A stretch of 64,000 bases of DNA. It comes from Actinoplanes nipponensis (GTDB lineage: Bacteria; Actinomycetota; Actinomycetes; Mycobacteriales; Micromonosporaceae). The DNA is taken from positions 1 to 64,000 of the forward strand of contig NZ_BOMQ01000084.1 in assembly GCF_016862275.1 (NCBI RefSeq). The letters run 5' to 3'. The notes below the pieces were generated by a model, which worked only from the letters and a program-made list of their open reading frames with translations, did not search any database and was not told the origin of the DNA. The translations under genes and the position numbers were made by a program. This document shows, piece after piece, positions 1 to 7,976 of this stretch; the first letter of the stretch is position 1; every line of letters starts with the position of its first letter.

Positions 1-4
1 GGAC

Positions 5-306
5 GCCACAAGATCCGCACACGACCGACAGCACGGCTCAATCTTGTGGAGCGGTCGCGCCTCCAGCGGAGTGATCGCCACAAGATCCGCCCTCAGGGAG
101 ACAGCCCCTACCCCGATCTTGTGACGAGGCGACCCCTCAAGCAGGGCAGCCGCTCCAAGATCCAAGCTCAAGGAGACAGCACTGCCAGATCGTGTGAAAC
201 GGTGGCGCGTTGAGCGGGATGGTCGCCACAAGATCCGCACCGGCAGAAGACGAGCGACGCAACGTTGGTGAAGCGAAGACGTACAGAAGGCGCCACAAGA
301 TCCACG
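5..306. repeat. Array of alternating direct/inverted short repeats
   Basis: GCCACAAGATCC-type direct copies start at 5, 77, 153 (degenerate, GCTCCAAGATCC), 225 and 292, a period of 67-76 bp. Between them lie inverted copies ATCTTGTG at 41, 116 and 188 (degenerate, ATCGTGTG). Copies therefore alternate in orientation every 33-39 bp and could fold into successive hairpins. Units 2 and 3 also share AGGGAGACAGC-like spacer text (near 95 and 170), so this looks like a decayed tandem array of about 72-bp units. It may continue left of the window. Confidence 0.8.
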
Positions 307-567
307 AACCCAGCGAGCAACCAGCCCGCTCCCCCCGCACAGCGCGCGAGGAGCCGCAGTAGGAGAAATCGCCGAGAACCGCAGAGTGGCACCCGACGGC
401 GGCAGGCCCCCGGCCGGACCACCACAGGGCTGGCCGCATAGTCCAGGCTTGACCGCCCACGGTGAGTGACCCAACCCACCAAGCCGGACAGGACCAAGCA
501 CGCAGCCGGCAATCGGCGGGAGCGACGGTCAGTTATCTGCAACCAGGCACGACATAGCCGTGCCGAT
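307..567. other. Intergenic, no gene recognised
   Basis: Between the repeat array and the stop codon of the NO synthase gene I see no coding region with credible protein features and no clear terminator. Open frames on both strands here give arginine/serine-rich translations without domains. Confidence 0.5.
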
Positions 568-1749
568 TCACCCGGTCACCGGGCAGCGCGTCCCGTGCTG
601 GGACAACGCCTGCGCCTCCGGGTCGAGGTAGAAGTTGGGCCGCAGGTCCAACTCGTCGTAGTAGCGGTGGAAGACCGGCGTGATGCCGCCGGACATCGGC
701 GGCACGATCCAGGTCCAGTCGGCCGGCACGCGCCGGCCCGCCTTCTCCTCGTTGCGCAAATGGGTCAGGAAGCGCGCCGACTCGGTGTGGTGGTCGGTGA
801 TCTTCATGCCGGCCCGCTCGAACGAGTGGAGGACGGCCCGGTTCAGCTCGATCAGGGCGCGGTCGCGCCACAGCGTCGATTCGCGGCTGGTGTCCAGGCC
901 CATGCGGGCGGCGACGATCGGCACCATGTTGTAGCGGTCGGTGTCCGCGAGGTTGCGCGCGCCGATCTCGGTGCCCATGTACCAGCCGTTGAACGGCGCC
1001 AGCGGGTATTGCACGCCGCCGATGGTGAGCCGCATGTTCGCGATCGCGGGCACCGCGTGCCAGCGCAGGCCGAGCTCCGCGAACCAGCCGAACTCGGGGT
1101 GGGTGAGCGGCACCTCGAGGATGGCGCGTTCCGGCAGCTCGTAGAGGCGTACGCCCTCGGCCGGGGTTTCGATCACCAGCGGCAGCACGTCGAACGCCTC
1201 GCCCTTGCCCTGCCAGCCGAAGCCGCGCATGGCGGCGGTGAACTGTTCGTTGCGCGGGTCGCCGACCGAGCTGCCGTCCTCGGTGCGGTAGCCGGCGTAG
1301 CGGATCAGCTGCTCGTTCCAGACCCGCGCGTACGGCTGGCCGGGCAGCGCCGGGGCGAAGATGCTGATCACCGGCCGGATCGCGCCGGGCTTGCCGGCGC
1401 CGCCGCCGGCGGTCTGCAGGTGGTGGACCAGCAGCGAGAAGATCTCGTCAGCGGTACGGGCGCGGCGCCGGTCCAGCACCACCAGGCTGCGCCAGTAGAG
1501 CCGGCCGATGCAGCGGCCGGCGTTGCGCCAGGCCATCTTCGCGCCGTAGCCGAGCTCCTCGGTGGTGTGCACGTAGCCGCCGGTCGCCGCGATCTGGGCC
1601 CGGACGATCGCCAGCCGCGGCTCGACCGGCCCGAGCCGGGGGTTCTCGACGTAGCACTGCCGCAGGAAGTCCTCGGCCTCGCCCGGGTCGACCGGTGCGA
1701 CCGGGTCCCACCGCTCGGTCGGATGGTCCCGGTACCCAGGCACGATCAT
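568..1749 (-). CDS. nos: Nitric oxide synthase oxygenase (bacterial type)
   Basis: Oxidises L-arginine to citrulline and NO on a cysteine-ligated haem. The 393-residue protein is a stand-alone oxygenase domain without a flavin reductase domain, so electrons must come from a separate cellular reductase. The proximal haem cysteine is Cys80 in AWRNAGRCIGR; the substrate-site region FNGWYMGTEIG and a C-terminal RPNFYLDPEA stretch are also typical of the family. The ATG start is preceded by GGGGAGG about 9 bases upstream. It lies 134 bp downstream of rho on the same strand but beyond a strong terminator (1833-1866), so it is probably transcribed separately. The physiological role (stress protection or nitration chemistry) is not shown by the sequence. 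Confidence 0.95.
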   Translation of the reverse strand: MIVPGYRDHPTERWDPVAPVDPGEAEDFLRQCYVENPRLGPVEPRLAIVRAQIAATGGYVHTTEELGYGAKMAWRNAGRCIGRLYWRSLVVLDRRRARTADEIFSLLVHHLQTAGGGAGKPGAIRPVISIFAPALPGQPYARVWNEQLIRYAGYRTEDGSSVGDPRNEQFTAAMRGFGWQGKGEAFDVLPLVIETPAEGVRLYELPERAILEVPLTHPEFGWFAELGLRWHAVPAIANMRLTIGGVQYPLAPFNGWYMGTEIGARNLADTDRYNMVPIVAARMGLDTSRESTLWRDRALIELNRAVLHSFERAGMKITDHHTESARFLTHLRNEEKAGRRVPADWTWIVPPMSGGITPVFHRYYDELDLRPNFYLDPEAQALSQHGTRCPVTG

Positions 1750-1832
1750 CGGGCAGTCCTCCCCACACTTGAGCTGGCGCTACGGGAGGTTCGCACGACC
1801 CCGTCCGGGGGCAAACGCACTGCAAGTGCGAC

Positions 1833-1866
1833 AAAGGGGCAGCCACCTCGCGGTGACTGCCCCTTT
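1833..1866 (-). terminator. Intrinsic terminator after rho
   Basis: A 15-bp inverted repeat (1833-1847 with 1852-1866, one C-A mismatch) with a 4-base loop; on the minus strand it ends in CCCCTTTGT. It sits just past the rho stop codon and separates rho from nos. It could also work on the plus strand. Confidence 0.85.
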
Positions 1867-1883
1867 ATGCCGTTTTCGGGCGT

Positions 1884-4070
1884 TTATTCGCCAGGAGTGG
1901 ACTTGGCGATCTGCATCAGGAACTCGATGTTCGTCCGGGACTGCTTGAGCCGGTCGAGCAGGAGATCCAGCGCCGCCGAGGACTCCAGCGAGCTCAGCAC
2001 CTTGCGCAGCTTGTGGACGATCGCCAGCTCCTCCTTGCCGAGCAGGATCTCCTCCTTGCGGGTGCCGGACGGGTGGATGTCGATGGCCGGGAACGTACGC
2101 CGGTCCGCGATCTTCCGGTCGAGCTTGAGCTCGGCGTTGCCCGTGCCCTTGAACTCCTCGAAGATGACCGTGTCCATCATCGAGCCGGTCTCCACCAGCG
2201 CCGTCGCGAGAATGGTGAGCGAGCCACCGTTCTCGATGTTGCGCGCCGCGCCGAGGAACCGCTTCGGCGGGTACAGCGCGGTCGAGTCGATACCACCGGA
2301 CATGATGCGGCCGGAGGCCGGCGCGGCCAGGTTGTACGACCGGCCGAGCCGGGTCACCGAGTCGAGCAGCACGACGACGTCGTGACCCAGCTCGACCAGG
2401 CGCTTGGCCCGCTCGATGGCCAGCTCGGCGACCGTGGTGTGGTCCTGCGGCGGCCGGTCGAACGTGGCCGCGATGACCTCGCCCTTCACCGAGCGCTGCA
2501 TGTCGGTGACCTCTTCGGGCCGCTCGTCGACCAGCACGACCATCAGGTGGCACTCGGGGTTGTTGTGGGTGATCGCGTTGGCGATCGCCTGCAGCACCAT
2601 CGTCTTGCCGGCCTTCGGCGGCGAGACGATCAGGGCGCGCTGGCCCTTGCCGAGCGGCATGACCAGGTCGATGACCCGGGTGGTGAGGATGTGCGCCTCG
2701 GTCTCGAGACGCAGCCTCTCCTGCGGGTACAGCGGGGTCAGCTTGTAGAACTCGGGACGCCGGCGGGCCTCCTCGGGCTCCATGCCGTTGATGGTGTCCA
2801 GCCGCACCAGCGGGTTGTACTTGTCCCGCCGCTGGTCGCCGGTGCCGCTGTCGCGGGGCGCGGCCCGTACGGCGCCGGTGACGGCGTCGCCGCGGCGCAG
2901 CCCGTGCTTCTTGACCTGCGACATGGAGACGTAGACGTCGTTCGGGCCGGAGAGGTACCCCGTGGTGCGGACGAACGCGTAGTTGTCCAGCACGTCGAGG
3001 ATGCCGGCCACAGGCACCAGGACGTCGTCCTCGTTGACGTGCGGCTCGCGGCCGCTGTCCCGGCCACCCTCGCGGCCACCGTCACGACCGCCGTCGCGGC
3101 CACCACCGCCACCGCCTTCGCCGTCACGGTCGCGGCCACGGCGACGGTCGCGGAACCGGCTGCGGCGGCTGCGCCGGCCACCCTCGCCGTTCTCGCCGTC
3201 CTCGTCCTCCGGGCCGTCGTTGCGCGGACCGCGGTCGTTGCGGTCGTTGCCCCGGTCGGCGCGGTCGTTGTTGCGGTCGCCGTTCTCGGCCCGCTGCGGG
3301 TTGCGCTGACGGTCGCGGTTGCGGGGCTCGCCACGCTCCGGCCGGTCCCCCCGGTCGGTGCGCTCGGCTTCGCCCTGACCCTGGACCTCGGCCGGTTCGC
3401 GCCGGCTCTCGCCCTGGTCACGGCCGCCCTGGTCACGGCCGCCCTGGTCGCGACCGTTCTGGTCACGGCCGTTCTGGTCGCGGTTGCCGTCGCGGCCGCC
3501 GCCCTGCTCGCGGCCGGCGTCGCGGCCGCCCTGGTCGCGGGAGCTCCGATCGCCGCGGCTGCGCCGGCTCGGCTCGGCCTCGGTCGCGGGCTGCTCGGTC
3601 GCCGGGGCCGCGGACTGCGCGGCAGCGGGGGCCGGAACCGCCTCGGACACCGGAGCCGGGGCCTGAGCCGCCGGAACCTGGGCCGTGGCCCGGGCGACCG
3701 GAGCCTGGGCCACCGGGGCCTGCGCCACGGGAGCCTCGGCTGCGGGGGCCTGGGCTACGGGCAGGGTCGCGGGCTCGGCCGCCGCGGCGCCGGAGCCGTT
3801 CGTGGAACGCGGGCGCGGGGTGCCGGACGCCTTGGCCGGGGCGGCGGGCGCACCGCCGTTCTGGCGCTCCGAGATGGCGGTGATGAGCTCGCCCTTACGC
3901 ATCCGGGCGGTGCCGGAGATGCCGAGGGAGGCGGCGAGACTCTGCAACTCGGGCAGCAGCATCGCCGACAGCCCCGTGCCGCCACGGCGACGCTTGGTGA
4001 CAGCAGCGGTGGTGGCGCCGTCGTCAGCGACGTCAGAAACACCCGACGTCACGTCGGTGGTGTCGCTCAA
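1884..4070 (-). CDS. rho: Transcription termination factor Rho
   Basis: Hexameric RNA-dependent ATPase/helicase that ends transcription. Domains in order: N-terminal Rho-N helical region (LPELQSLAASLGI), a very long low-complexity insertion rich in Ala/Pro and then Arg/Asp/Gly/Asn, the RNA-binding S1-like domain (GILDVLDNYAFVRT), and the ATPase core with Walker A PPKAGKTMVL and Walker B region DVVVLLDSVTRLGRSYN. The insertion is typical of actinobacterial Rho and makes the protein long (728 residues). I chose the TTG at 4068-4070, giving SDTTDVTSG as the N-terminus, because AAGGAA lies just upstream and other actinobacterial Rho proteins begin with a similar SDTTD sequence; the frame itself stays open to 4175. 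Follows thrB on the same strand, as in the conserved thrB-rho order. Confidence 0.96.
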   Translation of the reverse strand: MSDTTDVTSGVSDVADDGATTAAVTKRRRGGTGLSAMLLPELQSLAASLGISGTARMRKGELITAISERQNGGAPAAPAKASGTPRPRSTNGSGAAAAEPATLPVAQAPAAEAPVAQAPVAQAPVARATAQVPAAQAPAPVSEAVPAPAAAQSAAPATEQPATEAEPSRRSRGDRSSRDQGGRDAGREQGGGRDGNRDQNGRDQNGRDQGGRDQGGRDQGESRREPAEVQGQGEAERTDRGDRPERGEPRNRDRQRNPQRAENGDRNNDRADRGNDRNDRGPRNDGPEDEDGENGEGGRRSRRSRFRDRRRGRDRDGEGGGGGGRDGGRDGGREGGRDSGREPHVNEDDVLVPVAGILDVLDNYAFVRTTGYLSGPNDVYVSMSQVKKHGLRRGDAVTGAVRAAPRDSGTGDQRRDKYNPLVRLDTINGMEPEEARRRPEFYKLTPLYPQERLRLETEAHILTTRVIDLVMPLGKGQRALIVSPPKAGKTMVLQAIANAITHNNPECHLMVVLVDERPEEVTDMQRSVKGEVIAATFDRPPQDHTTVAELAIERAKRLVELGHDVVVLLDSVTRLGRSYNLAAPASGRIMSGGIDSTALYPPKRFLGAARNIENGGSLTILATALVETGSMMDTVIFEEFKGTGNAELKLDRKIADRRTFPAIDIHPSGTRKEEILLGKEELAIVHKLRKVLSSLESSAALDLLLDRLKQSRTNIEFLMQIAKSTPGE

Positions 4071-4363
4071 TGGATTCCTTCCGTCGAAAAAGCCAAGTCC
4101 ACCCGGGTCTGCAGCCTGGTGGCCGGGTGCCCTCGGAGCCCGCTTCGCACCTGCGGCGCGGGAGTTTTGCAGCACGGCAGCTCGACGGTTTCCCGACCCG
4201 TCGGACAGTGACGGATAGGTCTCGGCGAGTGCAGCGATCTGAGGCTCCGCTGCTCGGCGACGTGCCTTGATGGGAATTGAGACCGGCAGAAACCGTGAGT
4301 CTCGGGTGCGCGCCGAACCGCAGAGATCGCTTGCTTCGCGGCTGTGCTAGGTCTTGAGCGTAG
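4071..4363 (-). other. Leader region between thrB and rho
   Basis: A 293-bp stretch with no convincing gene, forming the untranslated leader of rho. The only clear signal is the ribosome site next to the TTG start. A TTGACT hexamer at the thrB end (4362-4367, minus strand) resembles a -35 box but has no well-spaced -10. Rho genes are often autoregulated through a long leader; whether that applies here is inference. Confidence 0.5.
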
Positions 4364-5299
4364 TCAACTCTGACGACCTGCGGCAACAGGGCCCCGCTCG
4401 GCGTGTTCCACCATACTCCCTCTGACAAGGGCGCCGCCGCCATCCACGCCCAACGAGTGGGCGCGCCATTCGGTTCCGGGGTGAAAATCCGCAGGTACCG
4501 GGCTCAGGGCCAGCACGGTCGGGCCGGCCCCGCTGACAACTGCCGCAACCCCGACAGAACGCAGGCCCGCCACCAGCGACGCCGTGCCGGGCATCGCCAC
4601 GGCCCGGTAACTCTGGTGCAGCCGGTCCGCGGTGGCCTCGAACAGCAGCTCCGGGTCGCTGGTCAGGGCATGCACGAGCAGGGCGGAGCGGCCGGCGTTG
4701 AACGCGGCGTCCGCGTGCGGCACGGCACCGGGCAGCGCGGCCCGCGCCGTCGCGGTCAGGCCCCGTTCCTGCGGAACGAAGAGCGTCGGCCGTACGCCGG
4801 CAGCGACGTCCAGCCGTACGGCCCGGGAGCCGGCGGCCTCGGTCCAGGCGATGGTGAAGCCGCCGAGCAGGCAGGGGGCGACGTTGTCGGGATGCCCCTC
4901 GAGCCGCGCGGCGATCCGCAGCGCCGCGGCGTCGTCCATCGGTTCCCGCATCAGCGCGCGGGCCAGCTGCACGCCCCCGACGATGGCCGCCGACGACGAG
5001 CCGAGCCCCCGGGCCTGCGGGATGCGGTTGACGCACTCCACGGCCACCCCGGGCGGCCGGGCCCCGAACTCGTCGAAGGTGGCGAGCATGGCCCGGACGA
5101 CCAGGTGACTCTCGTCGGTGGGCAGCTCGCCGGCACCCTCACCGGTCACCGAGACGGTCCAGGAGGCGCCGGTGACCCGGGCGCTCAGATCGTCGTAGAG
5201 GGTGAGCGCCAGGCCCAGCGAGTCGAAGCCCGGACCGAGGTTGGCGCTGGTGGCCGGCGTACGCACCTGCACCGGCTCGGAGACGAAGGTCAGGCCCAT
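4364..5299 (-). CDS. thrB: Homoserine kinase
   Basis: Phosphorylates L-homoserine with ATP, the step before threonine synthase. A 311-residue GHMP-family kinase: the N-terminal motif PATSANLGPGFDSLGLAL and the nucleotide-binding loop PQARGLGSSSAAIVGG are intact, and GAGPTVLAL near the C-terminus matches the third GHMP motif. Length is normal for the family. Its usual actinobacterial neighbours hom-thrC are not adjacent here but 6.8 kb away at 12068-14501, with exporter genes in between; rho follows directly downstream, as expected. Confidence 0.95.
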   Translation of the reverse strand: MGLTFVSEPVQVRTPATSANLGPGFDSLGLALTLYDDLSARVTGASWTVSVTGEGAGELPTDESHLVVRAMLATFDEFGARPPGVAVECVNRIPQARGLGSSSAAIVGGVQLARALMREPMDDAAALRIAARLEGHPDNVAPCLLGGFTIAWTEAAGSRAVRLDVAAGVRPTLFVPQERGLTATARAALPGAVPHADAAFNAGRSALLVHALTSDPELLFEATADRLHQSYRAVAMPGTASLVAGLRSVGVAAVVSGAGPTVLALSPVPADFHPGTEWRAHSLGVDGGGALVRGSMVEHAERGPVAAGRQS

Positions 5300-5382
5300 C
5301 GCCTCATGCTAGGCGTAGATCATCACCCACGCGTCACCGCGGCGACCGGAGGTTGTCGCACCCGGGGACTAGGGTCGCCGGC

Positions 5383-6087
5383 ATGAGCTTGGGATACCTC
5401 TTCTCCGGCGTGGTGGGCCACCTGCCGCTGCTGGCGGTGCTGATCACCGGCCTGATCCTGCTGGCCGGCCGCCGCGAGCGCATCGGGCCGCGCAGGCTGC
5501 TCTTCGCCCGGCTGGGATTGAGCGTTCTCATCCTCGGCAGCCTGCTCCAGTTCGCGTGGACGCTGCTGGTCCCGACCCTGTATTCGAGGCTGGACTATTC
5601 GGCGTCGCAGTACGGGATGCTGTTCTCCGCGGTCAGCCTGCTCACGGCGGTGATCTTTGCGGCCGGGGTGGGATTGCTGGTCGCCGCGTTGGTCAGCCGG
5701 GATTCCGGGGCCGGGGCGGCGTTCGCGGGCCAGCCCTTCGCGGGTCCTCCTGGGCAAGGGCAGTCCTTCTACGGCCAGCCCGGCCATGGGCCGTCCTTCG
5801 CCGGCCAGCCTGGCCACGGACAGCCCTACGCCGCGCAGCCCGGCCACGGCCCACCGTTCGCCGGCCAGCCCGGCCACGGACAACCCTTCGCCGCCCAACC
5901 CGGGCAGGGTCAAACCTTCTCCGCGCAGCCCGGCCACGGCCCATCCTTTGCCGGTGAGCCGGGCCAGGGACCGCCGTTGGCCGGACCGCCCGGTGCCGAG
6001 GGGAGGGATCTCCCCGGGCCGCGCGGCGACGATGGCGTGGCCTCCGGGGCCGGTGACCGGCCGGGCGGGCCGCCGTCCACGGGTTAG
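5383..6087 (+). CDS. Membrane protein with Gly/Pro/Gln/His decapeptide-repeat tail
   Basis: Unknown function. The first about 110 residues hold three hydrophobic segments (around 10-30, 42-65 and 80-105); the rest is a low-complexity tail with eight decapeptide copies of the type GQPGHGPSFA (residues 121-200), followed by a Gly/Pro-rich end. The repeats are encoded by 30-bp tandem units. The ATG at 5383 was chosen because a TAGGGT -10-like box ends 7 bases upstream, the pattern of a leaderless transcript seen elsewhere in this window; a TTG ten codons earlier is less likely. Divergent from thrB. The tail may be exposed outside the membrane or on the cytoplasmic side; topology is not clear. 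Confidence 0.75.
   Translation: MSLGYLFSGVVGHLPLLAVLITGLILLAGRRERIGPRRLLFARLGLSVLILGSLLQFAWTLLVPTLYSRLDYSASQYGMLFSAVSLLTAVIFAAGVGLLVAALVSRDSGAGAAFAGQPFAGPPGQGQSFYGQPGHGPSFAGQPGHGQPYAAQPGHGPPFAGQPGHGQPFAAQPGQGQTFSAQPGHGPSFAGEPGQGPPLAGPPGAEGRDLPGPRGDDGVASGAGDRPGGPPSTG
5743..5982 (+). repeat. Eight 30-bp tandem repeats within the coding region
   Basis: In-frame 30-bp units encode the decapeptides of the 5383-6087 protein, with alternation between GQPGHG and AQPGHG/AQPGQG versions. Copy number is likely to vary between strains by slippage or recombination (inference). Confidence 0.85.
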
Positions 6088-6575
6088 CCGCCCGCGACCT
6101 GCCCCACCATCACGGCGGACTGCCTCCCCCGCCCGGTCCACCGCCCGAAAGCTGGGCGGCGCCCACCGCCGGCAACACCCTGCCGACGCCGGGCCGATGC
6201 AGCCAAGCCAGCGACGGCCGCTGCCGGCCGCACCCCACGGACGCCGGGCCGGCGCAGTCAGTCCCCGGCGCCGGTCACATCCGTCGGCTCCGGGCCGGGG
6301 AAGGGGTGGGGCGGCGGACCGGGCCGGTGCGCCCGCGAAGGAAGTGGCACATTCCGGCCATATGGCGTCGGCTCCGGGCCGGGGAAGGGGTGGGCGGCGA
6401 ACCGCGCCGGCGTGCCCGCGAAGGACTTGGCAGGTTCCGGCCACCGCGGCGACCTACCGATCACCGCAGTCGCCGGCGAACTGCTGCGGTTCGATTGACC
6501 GTGGCTGGTCCCTGCACCTCCGGCTGGGGACCCGGGCCGCCGAGCCTGCGACTCGGCTCCATCGTCGAAGGCGGC
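6088..6575. other. 488-bp intergenic region with duplications, no gene
   Basis: Between the repeat-tailed membrane protein and the end of the MFS gene (convergent). It contains the long tandem duplication described separately and a shorter near-repeat ACGCCGGGCCG around 6187 and 6241. No credible coding region or strong terminator was seen. Confidence 0.6.
6282..6443. repeat. Two-copy ~79-bp tandem duplication
   Basis: Copy 1 is 6282-6360 and copy 2 is 6366-6443. Both begin CGTCGGCTCCGGGCCGGGGA, share AAGGGGTGGG, a GCCCGCGAAGGA core and end in TTCCGGCCA, with a few substitutions and one small indel. The offset is 84 bp. Confidence 0.85.
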
Positions 6576-7886
6576 TCAGCCCTTTCCCTCGAGCCCGGCT
6601 CGGCCGTCGCCCGCGGTCGGGACGCCTTCGGCAGCCGGGACAGCGCCGGTCGGCGGGATTCCGTCCGGGTCCGGCCCGTCGGCCAGGGAGAGGTTGCGGG
6701 TCGCGATGCGCCAGCCGATCGCGTACACCAGGGTGATCAGGCCGCAGCCGATCAGGATGACGCGTTCGTCGACCTGGTCGACCACCGCCGCGGCGCCGAG
6801 CTGGCTCACCGAGATGGCCAGTGTCGCCAGCATCATGTCGGTGGCGAAGACCCTTCCGCGCAACCGGTCCGGCACCTCGCCCTGCAGCGCGTAGTTGGAC
6901 AGCACCCAGTTCGTGCCGCCCGCGAAGTGGGCCACGAAGACCAGCGCCAGCACCACCGGGAACCACGGCGCGAAGGCCACCCCCAGGTAGCCCAGCCCGT
7001 ACAGGCCCATCGACAGCGCGAGGCCGGGCAGCAGCCAGGTGCGGTGGTTCAGGACCGGCCGCATGACCAGCGGGCCGACCAGGGCGCCCGCGCCTCGTAC
7101 CGCGAACAGCAGGCCCGCGCCGAGAGCGCCGACGCCGTAGCGGCCGGCCAGCAGGGGGAACACGGTCAGCACGCCGTTGCCGAGGCCGACCGCGGACTTC
7201 ACGGTGACCAGCGCGCGCAGCCGGGGGCGGGCCCCGATGTAGCGCAGCGCCTCGATCAGGGCGTGCCAGGCCCGGGGCGGCACGTGGTCCGGCTCGCGTG
7301 GGGCCTGCAGGGGGCGGCGGATCAGGGCCGTCAGCACCGCGGCCGCGAGCAGGCTCACCGCGGCGACGGCGAAGCTCACGTACGGGCCGAAGGCGCTGCT
7401 GACGATGCCGCCGAGGGAGGCGCCGACGATGGTCATGGTGCCCCAGGCCGAGCCGGCGACGGAGTTGGCCGCGGCCAGGTCCTCGGGGTCGACCACGTTG
7501 GGCAGCGCCGCCGAGGCCGCCGGGGAGTAGAAGGCCTTGGCGACCGCAACCGCGCCGATGGCCACCAGCGCGAGCGGCGCGGTCGCCGCCGAGCGGACGG
7601 CGAAGAGCAGCAGGACCGCGACGAGCGCGGCCAGGTTCGCGGCGATGAGGATGAGGCGCCGGTCCAGCCGGTCGGCGATCGTGCCCGTGTACGGCAGCAG
7701 CAGCGCGTTGATCCCGGTGTCGGCGGCCAGCACCAGCGCGCCCCACACCCCGCTGCCGGTCAGCTCGGGCAGCAGCACCAGCAGCGGCACCATGACGAAC
7801 CAGTCGGAGCCGAACACCACCAGCTCGGCCCCGAACAGCCGCCGGAAGTCACGGTTACGGGTAAGGACCGAGAAGGGAGTTGCCAC
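6576..7886 (-). CDS. MFS transporter (drug/siderophore exporter type)
   Basis: Proton-coupled efflux protein of the inner membrane, substrate unknown. The 436-residue protein has about a dozen hydrophobic segments, the MFS loop signature TGTIADRLDRRLIL between the second and third segments and the repeat-half loop PDRLRGRVFATDMM. The general layout fits the EntS/DHA3 group of exporters. The C-terminal 40 residues are a Gly/Pro/Ala-rich cytoplasmic tail. It lies 90 bp downstream of the RND gene on the same strand and may be cotranscribed with it, forming an efflux cluster under the divergent MarR regulator. Substrate cannot be inferred. Confidence 0.88.
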   Translation of the reverse strand: MATPFSVLTRNRDFRRLFGAELVVFGSDWFVMVPLLVLLPELTGSGVWGALVLAADTGINALLLPYTGTIADRLDRRLILIAANLAALVAVLLLFAVRSAATAPLALVAIGAVAVAKAFYSPAASAALPNVVDPEDLAAANSVAGSAWGTMTIVGASLGGIVSSAFGPYVSFAVAAVSLLAAAVLTALIRRPLQAPREPDHVPPRAWHALIEALRYIGARPRLRALVTVKSAVGLGNGVLTVFPLLAGRYGVGALGAGLLFAVRGAGALVGPLVMRPVLNHRTWLLPGLALSMGLYGLGYLGVAFAPWFPVVLALVFVAHFAGGTNWVLSNYALQGEVPDRLRGRVFATDMMLATLAISVSQLGAAAVVDQVDERVILIGCGLITLVYAIGWRIATRNLSLADGPDPDGIPPTGAVPAAEGVPTAGDGRAGLEGKG

Positions 7887-7976
7887 GTACCGGAATCTAC
7901 CGGCCGGGACGGGACGCGGCGCGGCGGCCGACCCCTGGGGGCCGGCCGCCGCGATCCGTTCCTACCGTGCGCCGGG

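Noticed and set aside
5-306. Reading the repeat array as a CRISPR array
   Set aside because: Repeats are short, alternate in orientation, and intervals share sequence; no cas genes are in the window.
137-542. Minus-strand open frames of 107 and 124 codons in the leftmost region
   Set aside because: They run through the repeat array, have no recognisable domain or ribosome site, and look like chance frames.
2013-4211. Long plus-strand open frame opposite rho
   Set aside because: Antisense to rho, low-complexity Ala/Val/Arg translation with no domains.
4362-4367. TTGACT on the minus strand as the rho -35 box
   Set aside because: No -10 hexamer at a suitable distance; it also lies in the thrB coding end.
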